A model generated the notes under the pieces. The model saw nothing but the letters and a program-made list of their open reading frames with translations. It was not told the origin of the DNA and made no database searches. A stretch of 64,000 bases of DNA, from assembly GCA_023389105.1 (NCBI GenBank), contig JAEWEY010000006.1, positions 62,001 through 126,000 of the forward strand. The letters are read 5' to 3'. Position 1 is the first letter of the stretch, and each line of letters opens with the position of its first letter. The stretch is from Pseudomonadota bacterium. Lineage in GTDB: Bacteria > Pseudomonadota > Alphaproteobacteria > Sphingomonadales > Sphingomonadaceae. Shown in pieces: positions 1-7,708 of the stretch. The position numbers and the translations under genes are program-made.

Positions 1-1
1 C

Positions 2-370
2 CGGTCGGGTGAGACGATTCGCGCCGATGGCCGACTGGCCGCGTCGCTGGATCAGAGCTGCGTGGTTACCGGCGATCCGGTCGCTGCGCATGTCGACGAG
101 CGCTTCGCCATCCAGTTCGTTGCCGAGCCAAAGTATGGCGTCCCCGACGATGAGATCGAGCTCGGCGAAGCCGACTGCGACACCGTTTTCTACGATGGTG
201 CGATGATCGATCTGGGCGAGGCGCTGGCTGACACGCTGGCGCTCAGCCTCGACCCCTATCCGCGCAGCGCGGGTGTCGATGCCGCGCTGAAGGAAGCGGG
301 CGTGATGAGCGAAGAGGAAGCGAGCCCCTTCGCCGTGCTGGCGAAGCTTCGGAAGAGCGACGAAACCTAG
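2..370 (+). CDS. DUF177/YceD-family protein, C-terminal part
   Basis: Open at the left edge; 122 residues up to the TAG are visible, so the true start is outside the window. The first visible residues run into an SCVVTGDPV motif, which matches the Cys-containing core (CxVTGEPV type) of the DUF177/YceD family, followed by an acidic stretch (PDDEIELGEAD) and DLGEALADTLALSLDPYPR, the typical family C-terminus. Family members are often linked to 23S rRNA metabolism and usually sit next to rpmF or plsX; here the next gene downstream is ssb on the opposite strand, so that linkage is absent on this side. Assignment rests on motif recognition only. Confidence 0.85.
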   Translation, partial: RSGETIRADGRLAASLDQSCVVTGDPVAAHVDERFAIQFVAEPKYGVPDDEIELGEADCDTVFYDGAMIDLGEALADTLALSLDPYPRSAGVDAALKEAGVMSEEEASPFAVLAKLRKSDET

Positions 371-376
371 AACAAC

Positions 377-868
377 TTAGAACGGGACGTCGTCGTCCAG
401 GTCGGTGTCGAACGCGGCCGGCTGCGGGCGGGACTGCTGGCGCTGCGGCGGGCCACCGAAATCGTTGCCGCCGCCGAAATCGTCGTTGAAGGCGCCGCGG
501 CCACCGCCGCCGCCCTGACCGTCGCGACTGTCGAGCAGGACGAGTTCGCCGCGGAATTTCTGCAGCACGATTTCGGTCGTGTAGCGGTCATTACCCGACT
601 GATCCTGCCACTTGCGGGTCTGCAGCTGGCCTTCGATATACACCTTGCTGCCCTTGCGCAGGTAGTTCTTGGCGACGCGGCCGAGGTTCTCGTTGAAGAT
701 GGCGACCGAGTGCCATTCGGTCTTTTCCTGGCGGTTGCCGTCGCGGTCCTTCCAGTTTTCCGACGTCGCGATGCGCAGGTTCACCACCTCGCCGCCATTG
801 CTGAACGAGCGCGACTCCGGGTCCGCGCCCAGGTTGCCGACCAGAATCACCTTGTTCACGCCCGCCAT
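377..868 (-). CDS. ssb: Single-stranded DNA-binding protein
   Basis: A 163-residue SSB that coats single-stranded DNA during replication, repair and recombination. The N-terminal OB fold (about residues 1-110) begins MAGVNKVILVGNLGADPE and includes the ENWKDRDGNRQEKTEWH segment. A Gly-rich, Gln/Pro-rich linker follows, and the acidic tip DLDDDVPF recruits partner proteins. The ATG at 868 is preceded by a strong GGAGGAG. An in-frame TTG five codons upstream lies within that ribosome-binding site and is unlikely to be the start. The ATG is one base after the feoB stop, so the ribosome-binding site lies inside feoB and ssb is probably co-transcribed with the iron-uptake genes, perhaps besides a promoter of its own that I cannot see. 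Confidence 0.97.
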   Translation of the reverse strand: MAGVNKVILVGNLGADPESRSFSNGGEVVNLRIATSENWKDRDGNRQEKTEWHSVAIFNENLGRVAKNYLRKGSKVYIEGQLQTRKWQDQSGNDRYTTEIVLQKFRGELVLLDSRDGQGGGGGRGAFNDDFGGGNDFGGPPQRQQSRPQPAAFDTDLDDDVPF

Positions 869-869
869 C

Positions 870-2726
870 TCAAACTCCTCCAAGTCCCGCAGCGACTGCC
901 AGCCAATAGGTCGCGCCTGCCGCGAGATAGGCCAGTGCGAACAGGTAAGTCACCATGAAAAGCGGCCACTTCCAGCCATTGGTCTCGCGCCGCGTGACGG
1001 CGATGGTCGAGATGCACTGCGGCGCGAAGACGAACCAGGCGAGGAAGGCGAGCGCGGTGGCGAGGCTCCAGCGGCCAGCCATGCGCTGCTGCAGGGTCTG
1101 GACGTTGCCGTCGTCCGTCGCGTCGAGCGAATAGACGGTGCCAATGGCCGCCACGGCCACCTCTCGCGCGGCCATAGCGGGGAGGAGCGCGAGGCTGATG
1201 TCCTTGTTGAAGCCAATCGGCGCGACGACGACGTGGATGCCGTCGGCGATCCGGCCCGCGATCGAGACGTCCGATTGCTTCTGGCCCGGCCCGGCCTGCG
1301 GGAAGCTGGCCAGTGCCCACAGGATGACGGTGGTCGTGAGGATGATCCCGCCGGCGCGCTTGAGAAAGATCAGTGCGCGCTGCCACAGGCCCAGCGCAAT
1401 GTCGGTCAGGCGCGGCATCTGGTACTTCGGCAGCTCCATCATGAAGGTGCTGCCGCCGCCCTTCACGACAGTGCGACGAAGCACCAAGGCCGCGATCAAG
1501 GCCCCGAGGACGCCCGCCAGGTAAAGGCCGAACATCACGAGTCCCTGAAGGCCGATACCCCAGCCGACGCTGCGCGCGGGAATGAAAGCGCCGATGATCA
1601 ACGTGTATACCGGCAGCCGAGCCGAGCAGGTCATCAGCGGCGCGACGAGAATCGTTGTCAGGCGGTCCTTGGGATCGTCGATCGTGCGCGTCGCCATAAT
1701 GCCCGGCACCGCGCAGGCGAAGCTGGATAGCAGGGGGATGAAGGCGCGGCCGGAGAGCCCGGCGCGGCTCATCACCCGATCCATCAGGAAGGCTGCGCGT
1801 ACCATGTAGCCGGTCGATTCGAGCACCAGGATGAAGAGGAACAGCATCAGGATCGGCGGCAGAAAAACGATCACCGCTCCGACCCCACCGAACACACCGT
1901 CGACGATCAGCGAGCGGACGATTCCTTTGGGCAACGCATCGCCGATCCAGCCACCCCCGGTAGCGACCCAGGCGGCGAGGGCGTCGGCGGGCGGCTTGCT
2001 CCACGCAAAGACCGCTTGGAACATGACGAATAGAATCGCGGCAAGAATGAGCAGCCCGAAAATCGGATGGAGCAGCACCCCATCGAGCCGGTGCGTCAGG
2101 CGGCGCGTCGGCGTTTCGCTGACGATCGCCCCCAATGCGATCTCCCGGGCGCGGCGCTGAAGGTTCAGGCCGTCGTGACTGGGGCCGTGGCCGGGGCGGA
2201 TGGCCCGCGGGGTGAGCAGCATGGTGTCGAGCTGCGCAAGCAGCGTGTCGATGCCGCGCTTGCGCACCGCAACCGTGGCGATGACCGGAACGCCGAGTTC
2301 CTTCTGGAGCTTGGCGGCGTCGAGTTCGAGTCCATCGCGCTTGGCGAGGTCGACCATGTTAAGGGCGACGACCGTCGGCAGGCCGAGATCGATCAGCTGC
2401 AAGGCGAAGCGGAGGTGGTTGTCGAGGTTGGACGCGTCGACGACGATCAGCAGCGCGTCCGGTAGCCGCTCACCTTTTTGCTGGCCGAGCAGGACATCGC
2501 GCGTGACGGCTTCGTCGGGGCTGGCCGGGTCGAGACTGTAGGCGCCGGGAAGATCGACCAGTTCCACCGGGCGACCATCACCAAGGAGCAAACGACCCGA
2601 ATGACGTTCGACCGTGACGCCGGGATAGTTGCCGACCTTCTGGCGCGCGCCGGTTAGGGCGTTGAACAGCGCGCTCTTGCCGGCATTCGGACTGCCGGCG
2701 ACGGCGATCAGCGGCGGCGGGTTCAC
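870..2726 (-). CDS. feoB: Ferrous iron transporter FeoB
   Basis: GTP-gated Fe(II) importer of the inner membrane, 618 residues, at the short end for the family. The N-terminal G domain shows the P-loop GSPNAGKS (11-18), the switch NYPGVTVE, DLPG (58-61) and NMVD (123-126). The C-terminal half carries the hydrophobic gate segments, including the helix with PLLSSFACAVPGIMATR (a conserved Cys-containing gate motif). The start is GTG at 2726, overlapping the feoA stop as GTGA, so feoA and feoB are translationally coupled. The stop TGA is followed after one base by the ssb ATG. No FeoC gene is visible. Confidence 0.97.
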   Translation of the reverse strand: MNPPPLIAVAGSPNAGKSALFNALTGARQKVGNYPGVTVERHSGRLLLGDGRPVELVDLPGAYSLDPASPDEAVTRDVLLGQQKGERLPDALLIVVDASNLDNHLRFALQLIDLGLPTVVALNMVDLAKRDGLELDAAKLQKELGVPVIATVAVRKRGIDTLLAQLDTMLLTPRAIRPGHGPSHDGLNLQRRAREIALGAIVSETPTRRLTHRLDGVLLHPIFGLLILAAILFVMFQAVFAWSKPPADALAAWVATGGGWIGDALPKGIVRSLIVDGVFGGVGAVIVFLPPILMLFLFILVLESTGYMVRAAFLMDRVMSRAGLSGRAFIPLLSSFACAVPGIMATRTIDDPKDRLTTILVAPLMTCSARLPVYTLIIGAFIPARSVGWGIGLQGLVMFGLYLAGVLGALIAALVLRRTVVKGGGSTFMMELPKYQMPRLTDIALGLWQRALIFLKRAGGIILTTTVILWALASFPQAGPGQKQSDVSIAGRIADGIHVVVAPIGFNKDISLALLPAMAAREVAVAAIGTVYSLDATDDGNVQTLQQRMAGRWSLATALAFLAWFVFAPQCISTIAVTRRETNGWKWPLFMVTYLFALAYLAAGATYWLAVAAGLGGV

Positions 2727-2989
2727 TTGATCGGCTGGACTTTGATCGCGGCAGCATGGCGCCGCCGGATGGCGACGGTCATGCGGCCAACGCGGATCGC
2801 GATAGGATCCCGCCCGAATGGACCGAGGTGAAGGGGCTCAACCGCGACACCTTCGTCGAAGCCGAAATTGCGCAGCCGGCTCGCGGCACTGTCATCAAGC
2901 ACCGTCCAGTCGATTTCGACAATGCGTGCGCGCACCCCGACCTCGATGAGGTCGAGACTTGTTGGATCGGGCTGGAACGGCGCGTTCAT
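2723..2989 (-). CDS. feoA: FeoA-domain protein
   Basis: Small (88 residues) SH3-like cytoplasmic protein that assists FeoB. The central DSAASRLRNFGFDEGVAVEPLHLGPFGRDPIAIRVGRMTVAIRRRHAAAI matches the FeoA fold (LxxLGfxpGxxVxv...Plgdpi.i.v.g..iaLRr..A), cut here into short parts: RLRNFGFDEG, PFGRDPIAIRVG and AIRRRHAAAI. First gene of the feoA-feoB-ssb unit. The region directly before the ATG has no clear Shine-Dalgarno sequence and instead holds a Fur-box-like site, so the transcript may be very short-leadered or leaderless. Confidence 0.93.
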   Translation of the reverse strand: MNAPFQPDPTSLDLIEVGVRARIVEIDWTVLDDSAASRLRNFGFDEGVAVEPLHLGPFGRDPIAIRVGRMTVAIRRRHAAAIKVQPIK

Positions 2990-2993
2990 TGTT

Positions 2994-3012
2994 GCGAGTG
3001 ATTATCATTACC
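2994..3012 (-). promoter_or_regulatory. Fur-box-like operator of feoAB
   Basis: Read on the minus strand the 19 bases GGTAATGATAATCACTCGC match the classical Fur consensus GATAATGATAATCATTATC at 15 of 19 positions, with the left half nearly perfect. The site ends five bases before the feoA start codon, so a bound repressor would block initiation of the iron-uptake unit. The match is by eye; which Fur-family protein acts here is unknown. Confidence 0.7.
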
Positions 3013-3068
3013 GGATGCGGGTTTCCACATCCAATTGCAGACGCGTCACGTGAGCGCGATCCGGAAGT

Positions 3069-3719
3069 CTACCTAGGCGGGTATCGGAGCCGGCCGAGAA
3101 AGCGCGTGATGCTGAGATGATCTCCGGAGCCGCGCCATTCGGCTTTGAACTTCTCGAACTTCATCACGTCGTCGATCCGGCGGTCGAGGAACGCCGCCGT
3201 ATCCGTCCAGCCCTCGGTTTGATCGTCGAGCCAGGCGAGCAGGGTCGAGCCGTATACGGCGCCGAGCGTCATCCGCTTGGTGTAGTGGTTGAAGTCGGTG
3301 CTGGTGTCGCCGGCGAGCCTCCACATCTGGTCGGCGGTCCGCCACGAGATGCGCAGCGCGAGCGGGACGTTCTGCGGCATCGCGAGCGTGGCCATCGCGC
3401 GGCGAATCGCCTCGCGGGCCGGACCCATGATCTCCAGCCGATGCCAGACGAGCGCACGGATGCGCTCGCGGATCTTCATCGCGGCGATGCGGTCGGGCGG
3501 GAACGACGCTTCGAGACCGCGGTCGACTTCCTGGATGTAAGTGTCGATTATGCCTGCCGCGGTCTTCGGCATGGCGAGCCGCGCCTGCACCGGATCAATG
3601 CCGAGCTGGGCGGCAGCGCTGTCCACTGCAGCCTGCGACCAGCCGTCGAACACGGCATTCTCACCGACTGCGAGCGCCAGACGGCGGCGCAATTGCTCCA
3701 GTGGGCTGGGCTGATCCAT
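3069..3719 (-). CDS. COQ9-family protein (ubiquinone biosynthesis)
   Basis: 216 residues. COQ9 proteins are lipid-binding TetR-like folds that support the COQ7-type hydroxylation step of ubiquinone synthesis. Diagnostic features: an N-terminal helix region (QLRRRLALAVGENAVFDGWS), the VRALVWHRLEIMGP-like segment here read as RIRALVWHRLEIMGPAREAI, the SWRTADQMWRLAGDTSTDFN motif that is a hallmark of the family, and TKRMTLGAVYGSTLLAWLDD. I chose the ATG at 3719; an in-frame TTG at 3728 would overlap the upstream transporter stop as TTGA. It follows the DMT transporter with almost no gap, suggesting one transcript. Confidence 0.92.
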   Translation of the reverse strand: MDQPSPLEQLRRRLALAVGENAVFDGWSQAAVDSAAAQLGIDPVQARLAMPKTAAGIIDTYIQEVDRGLEASFPPDRIAAMKIRERIRALVWHRLEIMGPAREAIRRAMATLAMPQNVPLALRISWRTADQMWRLAGDTSTDFNHYTKRMTLGAVYGSTLLAWLDDQTEGWTDTAAFLDRRIDDVMKFEKFKAEWRGSGDHLSITRFLGRLRYPPR

Positions 3720-3724
3720 CGCGC

Positions 3725-4618
3725 TCAACTGGGCGCGTCGGCTTGCTTGCGCAACCCCCGCTCAGGCAGACGGACGATGACCAGCGCCGCAGCGATGCCG
3801 AGTGCGCCGATGGCATCGGTCGCGGATAGGCCTTCGCGATAGGCGAACCAGCCGATTAGCGCGGAGATCGCCGGCTGGGTCAGCAGTGCGAGACCGACCA
3901 CGAGCGGCGGAAAGGTGCCGATCGAATAGACGAGCAGCCCCTGCCCGAGCACCTGGCTCGACAGCGCGAAGATGATCAGCGGCGTCCAGTTGCTGGGCCA
4001 GATTTGCTCGCCGAGGCCGACGCTGATCATCAGCAGCATCGGCATGCCGAACAGAGTCGCGAGGAGGAGTAGCGGCAGCGGCTTGAGCGACCCGCGCGCG
4101 CGTTCGACGAAGACCAGATAGCCGCCATAGAGGAGCCCCGCCACCAGGGTCAGGACGTCACCAGCAAAGTTCTTCGGCGAGAGCTTGTAGCTGCCGCCCA
4201 TCAGCAGCGCCGCGCCACCGGCCGCGAGTGCCAGCGCGATCGCCTGCTGGGCGGACGGGCGCCTGTGGGCCAGCCACAATCCGTAGATGGCGAAGACGAA
4301 GCTGCCGGTGTTGCCGAAGAGCGTCGCGTTCCCAAGCTTGGTCATTAGGATCCCGGCATTCCACGCGGCCAGGTCGAGCACGTAGAATGTCGCGGCAATC
4401 AGGATCGCGACGGTCACCGCTCGGGACGGCCAATGCGGTCGCTGCCCCGACAGGTGAGCAAGCGCGAACAGGAACGGCAGCGCGATGGTCACGCGCCAGA
4501 AACCGATCGCCACGGGGCCGACATCGGCAAGACGGACCAGCCACGGTCCGAACGCGAGGGCGACATTGCCCAGCAGGAGCGCCGGAAACGCCAATCGATG
4601 AGGAGTTCCGGCGGCCAT
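3725..4618 (-). CDS. DMT/EamA-family transporter
   Basis: 297-residue integral membrane protein of the drug/metabolite transporter superfamily with two EamA repeats. About ten hydrophobic segments can be counted. The first repeat contains GFWRVTIALPFLFAL, the second GLLYGGYLVFVER and SQVLGQGLLVYSIG, ending with a GLSATDAIGALGIAAALV helix typical for EamA pairs. Probably an inner-membrane exporter of small metabolites or amino acids; the substrate cannot be read from the sequence. The stop is directly before the COQ9 start, and the ATG at 4618 faces the SOUL-protein promoter region. Confidence 0.88.
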   Translation of the reverse strand: MAAGTPHRLAFPALLLGNVALAFGPWLVRLADVGPVAIGFWRVTIALPFLFALAHLSGQRPHWPSRAVTVAILIAATFYVLDLAAWNAGILMTKLGNATLFGNTGSFVFAIYGLWLAHRRPSAQQAIALALAAGGAALLMGGSYKLSPKNFAGDVLTLVAGLLYGGYLVFVERARGSLKPLPLLLLATLFGMPMLLMISVGLGEQIWPSNWTPLIIFALSSQVLGQGLLVYSIGTFPPLVVGLALLTQPAISALIGWFAYREGLSATDAIGALGIAAALVIVRLPERGLRKQADAPS

Positions 4619-4709
4619 GACGCCGCGTTAGCGCCGCCTCCGCGCAGCGCAACATCGGAACGGGCGACGGCTTTACCGGTTCAGCCGTAGCGGAAGAGGA
4701 GAACAACCA

Positions 4710-5336
4710 ATGCGCAAGGCCGTCGTCGCCGGAGCCGCCGTTGGCGCGGCAACCTTGGTTGGAGCACTGATCTACTATCTCCAGGAAAAGGCGACGCCCG
4801 GCCCCGATTATCGGACGCTGGCAACGGAGGGCGACCTGGAAATTCGGTCGTACCCGAAGATCGTCGTCGCCGAAGCGGTGGTGCACGGGCCGCGCAAGAA
4901 GGCGCTGAGTGAAGGGTTTCGGATCCTCGCGGACTACATCTTCGCCAAGTCGCGCGATGGCGAGAAGCTGCCGATGACGGTGCCGGTGATGCAGGACGGC
5001 GGCAACCCGATGGCCAGCGATCCGCCGGTGTTCGACGACGATGTCGAAGGTGCATGGCGGGTGCGGTTCGTAATGCCGGACGGTCGCACGGCGGACGATC
5101 TGCCCGAGCCGCCGGAAGAGGTGTCGCTGATCGAAGTCGAGCCTCGCAAGGTCGGCGCGGCTCGGTTCAGCGGGGTCGCGGATGACGACCGGCTGCAGGA
5201 ATGCGAGGACCGGCTGCGCGGCTGGCTGGCGCGGCAAGGCGAGACGCCGACTGCGGCCGCGGAATATGCATTCTACAATTCGCCGATGATCCCGCCGCCG
5301 CTGCGGCGCAGCGAAGTGATCATTCCGCTGAGTTAG
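4710..5336 (+). CDS. SOUL-family heme-binding protein
   Basis: 208 residues. An N-terminal hydrophobic segment (VVAGAAVGAATLVGALIYYL, residues 4-23) anchors or exports the protein, followed by a SOUL/HEBP domain: YRTLATEGDLEIRSYPKIVVAEA, GFRILADYIFAKSRDG, a KLPMTVPVMQ motif (the KIaMTaPV hallmark), and a C-terminal EYAFYNSPMIPPPLRRSEV. SOUL proteins bind heme or other hydrophobic ligands; a ferri-chelating or stress role is only inferred. The ATG follows GAGGAGAAC at a good distance. It converges with ribH, and the two stop codons overlap by four bases. Confidence 0.9.
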   Translation: MRKAVVAGAAVGAATLVGALIYYLQEKATPGPDYRTLATEGDLEIRSYPKIVVAEAVVHGPRKKALSEGFRILADYIFAKSRDGEKLPMTVPVMQDGGNPMASDPPVFDDDVEGAWRVRFVMPDGRTADDLPEPPEEVSLIEVEPRKVGAARFSGVADDDRLQECEDRLRGWLARQGETPTAAAEYAFYNSPMIPPPLRRSEVIIPLS

Positions 5337-5755
5337 GGCGCGTATTTTTCGCGTAGCTCGAATAAAGCGAGGGCCGCGCGAGCAGCTGCGCCGCCCTTGT
5401 CGAGCTGGGCGGGGTCGCAGCGGACGATCGCCTGCGCTTCGTTCTCGACGGTCATGATGCCGTTCCCGATGGCGAAGCCCTGCAATGTCAGGTCCATCAG
5501 GCCCCGCGCGCTCTCGTTCGAGACGATTTCGAAATGGTAGGTTTCGCCGCGGATGACGACCCCAAGCGCGACAAAGGCGCAGAAGCGGCCGCTGCGGGCG
5601 GCGAGCGCGATCGCCCCGGGCAGCTCGAGCGCGCCCGGGACCGTCAGTGTTTCATGCTTGTGTCCGGCTGCCTCGATCGCCGCGCGGGCGCCGGCGAGCA
5701 GCATGTCGTTGAGGTGGCCATAAAAGCGGGCCTCGACGAGGAGGATAGTCGCCAT
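5333..5755 (-). CDS. ribH: 6,7-dimethyl-8-ribityllumazine synthase
   Basis: 140-residue enzyme condensing the pyrimidinedione from RibD with dihydroxybutanone phosphate from RibB to give lumazine, the substrate of riboflavin synthase. The family core is plain: EARFYGHLNDML at the N-terminus, the substrate loop VPGALELPGAI (39-49), LGVVIRGETYHFE with the catalytic His74, and NGIMTVENEAQA. The ATG overlaps the ribB stop (TGATG), so its translation is coupled to the upstream fusion protein. Short relative to many homologues (about 155-160) mainly at the N-terminus. Last gene of the rib cluster. Confidence 0.97.
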   Translation of the reverse strand: MATILLVEARFYGHLNDMLLAGARAAIEAAGHKHETLTVPGALELPGAIALAARSGRFCAFVALGVVIRGETYHFEIVSNESARGLMDLTLQGFAIGNGIMTVENEAQAIVRCDPAQLDKGGAAARAALALFELREKYAP

Positions 5756-7038
5756 CAGGCAACCTCCTCGATGCGACGTTCCTCGACGATGGCGAGGCCG
5801 TAGCCCGCCAGGCCCACCGGCGAGTGGTGCGTGTTCGACAGCAGGATCATGTCGTGGACTCCGAGCGCCGCGAGAATCTGCGCACCGGTGCCATAGCCGC
5901 GAACGGCGTCGCCGCCTTCGACGGGCTTGCCGGCGCGGGCGTCGATGGCGCGCGACAGCGATCCCGGCGCGGCGGCATGGAGCGTGACCACCACGCCCGA
6001 GCCCTCGGCCTCGATCATGCGCATGGCATTCTGGAGCACGCCCGAGCGCTGGCAGGATTCGCCGAGCACGTCGGCGAACAGGTCGAGGCTGTGCATGCGG
6101 ACCATCACCGGCTGCTCGGGATCGAGGGCGCCGTGGACCAGCGCGAGCTGTTCCTCGCCATTGGACTTGTCGCGAAACACCTGCGCCTGCCAGTCGGCCC
6201 CGCTGCGCGCGGTGAATGGCGTGCTGGCGACGCGCTCGACAAGGTGATCCTTCTTCAGGCGGTAGGCGATGAGGTCGCGGATCGTGCCGATCTTGAGGCC
6301 GTGGGCGCGCGCGAAATCCATCAGGTCGTCGAGGCGGGCCATGGTGCCGTCCTCGCGCATGATCTCGCAGATGACGCCGCTGGGGTTGAGGCCGGCGAGC
6401 CGAGAGACGTCCACGGCGGCCTCGGTGTGGCCGGCGCGGACGAGGACGCCGCCCGGCTTGGCGATGAGCGGGAAGACGTGGCCGGGGGAGACGATGGCAT
6501 CCGCCCCATGCGCGGCATCGATGGCGACGGCGATGGTGCGGGCGCGGTCGGCCGCGCTGATGCCGGTAGAAATGCCCTCGCGCGCCTCGATCGAGACGGT
6601 GAAGGCGGTCTCATTGCGGCTGCGGTTGGTGCGCGCCATCGGTTCAAGCCCGAGCTGGTCGGCACGATCCTTGGTCAGCGCCAGACAGATCAGGCCGCGG
6701 CCGTGGCGGGCCATGAAGTTGATCGCTTCGGGCGTGGCCATTTGCGCCGGGATGATGAGGTCGCCCTCGTTCTCGCGGTCCTCATCGTCGACGAGGATGT
6801 ACATGCGCCCGTTGCGCGCCTCGTTGATGATCTCCTCGGGCCCGACCAGCACCTCGGTGTTGCCGCGCTGGATCAGGCGTTCGAGGCGACCGAGCGTGTC
6901 GGCGGTGGGGTTCCAGTCGGGTTGGCCGAGTTTCCGCAGGCTGTTGGGATGGAGACCTGCAGCCCGGGCCAGGCCGGCGCGGCTGACCTCGCCGGTGTGA
7001 ATGATCGCGTTGAGGCGATCGATGAGAGTGGTGCTCAT
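5755..7038 (-). CDS. ribB: HTH-like segment + 3,4-dihydroxy-2-butanone 4-phosphate synthase + degenerate RibA half
   Basis: 427 residues in three parts. Residues 1-60 precede the normal RibB start and resemble a Cro/XRE helix-turn-helix (SRAGLARAAGLHPNSLRKL, 19-37, then WNPTADTLGRLERLI). Residues 66-263 are a complete RibB domain with DDEDRENEGD (84-93), the TGIS segment, SPGHVFPL (184-191) and RAGHTEAAVD (201-210), so it should make dihydroxybutanone phosphate from ribulose 5-phosphate. Residues 288-425 align with GTP cyclohydrolase II but the three zinc cysteines are replaced (Asp319, Gln330, Ser332 at those positions) and the LRQEGRGIGL loop is gone, so this half is very probably inactive. 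Such RibB + dead RibA hybrids are known in Proteobacteria as RibBX. Start ATG 7038; no Met lies between it and residue 80. Confidence 0.95.
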   Translation of the reverse strand: MSTTLIDRLNAIIHTGEVSRAGLARAAGLHPNSLRKLGQPDWNPTADTLGRLERLIQRGNTEVLVGPEEIINEARNGRMYILVDDEDRENEGDLIIPAQMATPEAINFMARHGRGLICLALTKDRADQLGLEPMARTNRSRNETAFTVSIEAREGISTGISAADRARTIAVAIDAAHGADAIVSPGHVFPLIAKPGGVLVRAGHTEAAVDVSRLAGLNPSGVICEIMREDGTMARLDDLMDFARAHGLKIGTIRDLIAYRLKKDHLVERVASTPFTARSGADWQAQVFRDKSNGEEQLALVHGALDPEQPVMVRMHSLDLFADVLGESCQRSGVLQNAMRMIEAEGSGVVVTLHAAAPGSLSRAIDARAGKPVEGGDAVRGYGTGAQILAALGVHDMILLSNTHHSPVGLAGYGLAIVEERRIEEVA

Positions 7039-7050
7039 AGAGGCCCATTA

Positions 7051-7066
7051 TCACATTGCAATGTGA
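7051..7066. promoter_or_regulatory. Perfect 16-bp palindrome before ribB (putative operator)
   Basis: TCACATTGCAATGTGA is a perfect palindrome ending 12 bases upstream of the ribB ATG. On the minus strand its right end merges into TGTGATAAT, which looks like an extended -10 element (TGnGATAAT), placing the transcription start at or just before the ATG. A protein bound here would cover the promoter core. The HTH-like N-terminus of the adjacent RibB is an obvious candidate ligand, but that is inference. Confidence 0.6.
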
Positions 7067-7067
7067 T

Positions 7068-7092
7068 GAAAAGAAGGAACAGTGTTGTTCCT
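7068..7092 (-). terminator. Hairpin with T-rich tail after ribE
   Basis: On the minus strand AGGAACA-acac-TGTTCCT forms a 7-bp stem beginning at the ribE stop codon, followed by TCTTTTC. Stem stability is modest, so it may be a weak terminator or attenuator separating ribDE from ribB-ribH, which then rely on the palindrome-covered promoter. Confidence 0.45.
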
Positions 7093-7699
7093 ACTGTGCG
7101 CGGGCAGCCAGCATCCGATCCAGATAGCGCGCTAGAACGTCAATCTCGACATTCAGTTGTTGCCCGGCCTTCAGCGCGCCGAGCGTGGTGTGCGATGCCG
7201 TGTGCGGGATGATGTTGACGGCGAAATGCGCATCGCCGTCTTCCGCATTTCGCACCTCGTTGACGGTAAGCGACACGCCATCGAGCGTGACCGAGCCTTT
7301 CGGCGCGATCATTGGCGCGAGCGCTGGCGGGACGGAGATTCCGATGCGGGTCGAATCGCCTTCGGGACACGTACCGACTACCGTGGCGACCGCGTCGACG
7401 TGGCCGGTGACGATATGGCCGCCTAATTCGTCACCAAGGCGCAGCGCGCGCTCCAGGTTCAAACGCGCGCCCTCCTGCCAGTGATCGGCGGCGGTCTTCG
7501 AGAGGGTTTCGCCGGACACGTCCACGGCAAACCAGTCGTCGCCCTTGTCGACGACAGTGAGGCAGACTCCCGAGCAAGAGATCGAGGCGCCGAGGTCGAC
7601 GGTGGCGAGATCGTAGGCCGTACCGATGGTCAGGCGCAGGTCGCCGCGCTGCTCCGCCTTGCGGACCGTGCCGACGTCGGTGACGATGCCCGTGAACAT
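7091..7699 (-). CDS. ribE: Riboflavin synthase, alpha subunit type
   Basis: 202 residues; dismutates two 6,7-dimethyl-8-ribityllumazine molecules to riboflavin. Two tandem lumazine-binding repeats are visible: MFTGIVTDVGTVRK with ISCSGVCLTVVDKGDDWFAVDVSGETL in the first, and GGHIVTGHVDAVATV with GSVTLDGVSLTVNEV and NIIPHTASHTTLG in the second. Start ATG 7699 follows the ribD stop by nine bases, consistent with one ribD-ribE transcript. Length is normal for the family. Confidence 0.97.
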   Translation of the reverse strand: MFTGIVTDVGTVRKAEQRGDLRLTIGTAYDLATVDLGASISCSGVCLTVVDKGDDWFAVDVSGETLSKTAADHWQEGARLNLERALRLGDELGGHIVTGHVDAVATVVGTCPEGDSTRIGISVPPALAPMIAPKGSVTLDGVSLTVNEVRNAEDGDAHFAVNIIPHTASHTTLGALKAGQQLNVEIDVLARYLDRMLAARAQ

Positions 7700-7708
7700 G
7701 ATGGCCGC

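Noticed and set aside
669..1730. 353-codon plus-strand reading frame
   Set aside because: Antisense to feoB and ssb, low-complexity Arg/Asp-rich product without family features.
5824..7212. 462-codon plus-strand reading frame
   Set aside because: Antisense shadow of ribB; the minus-strand RibB motifs are unambiguous.
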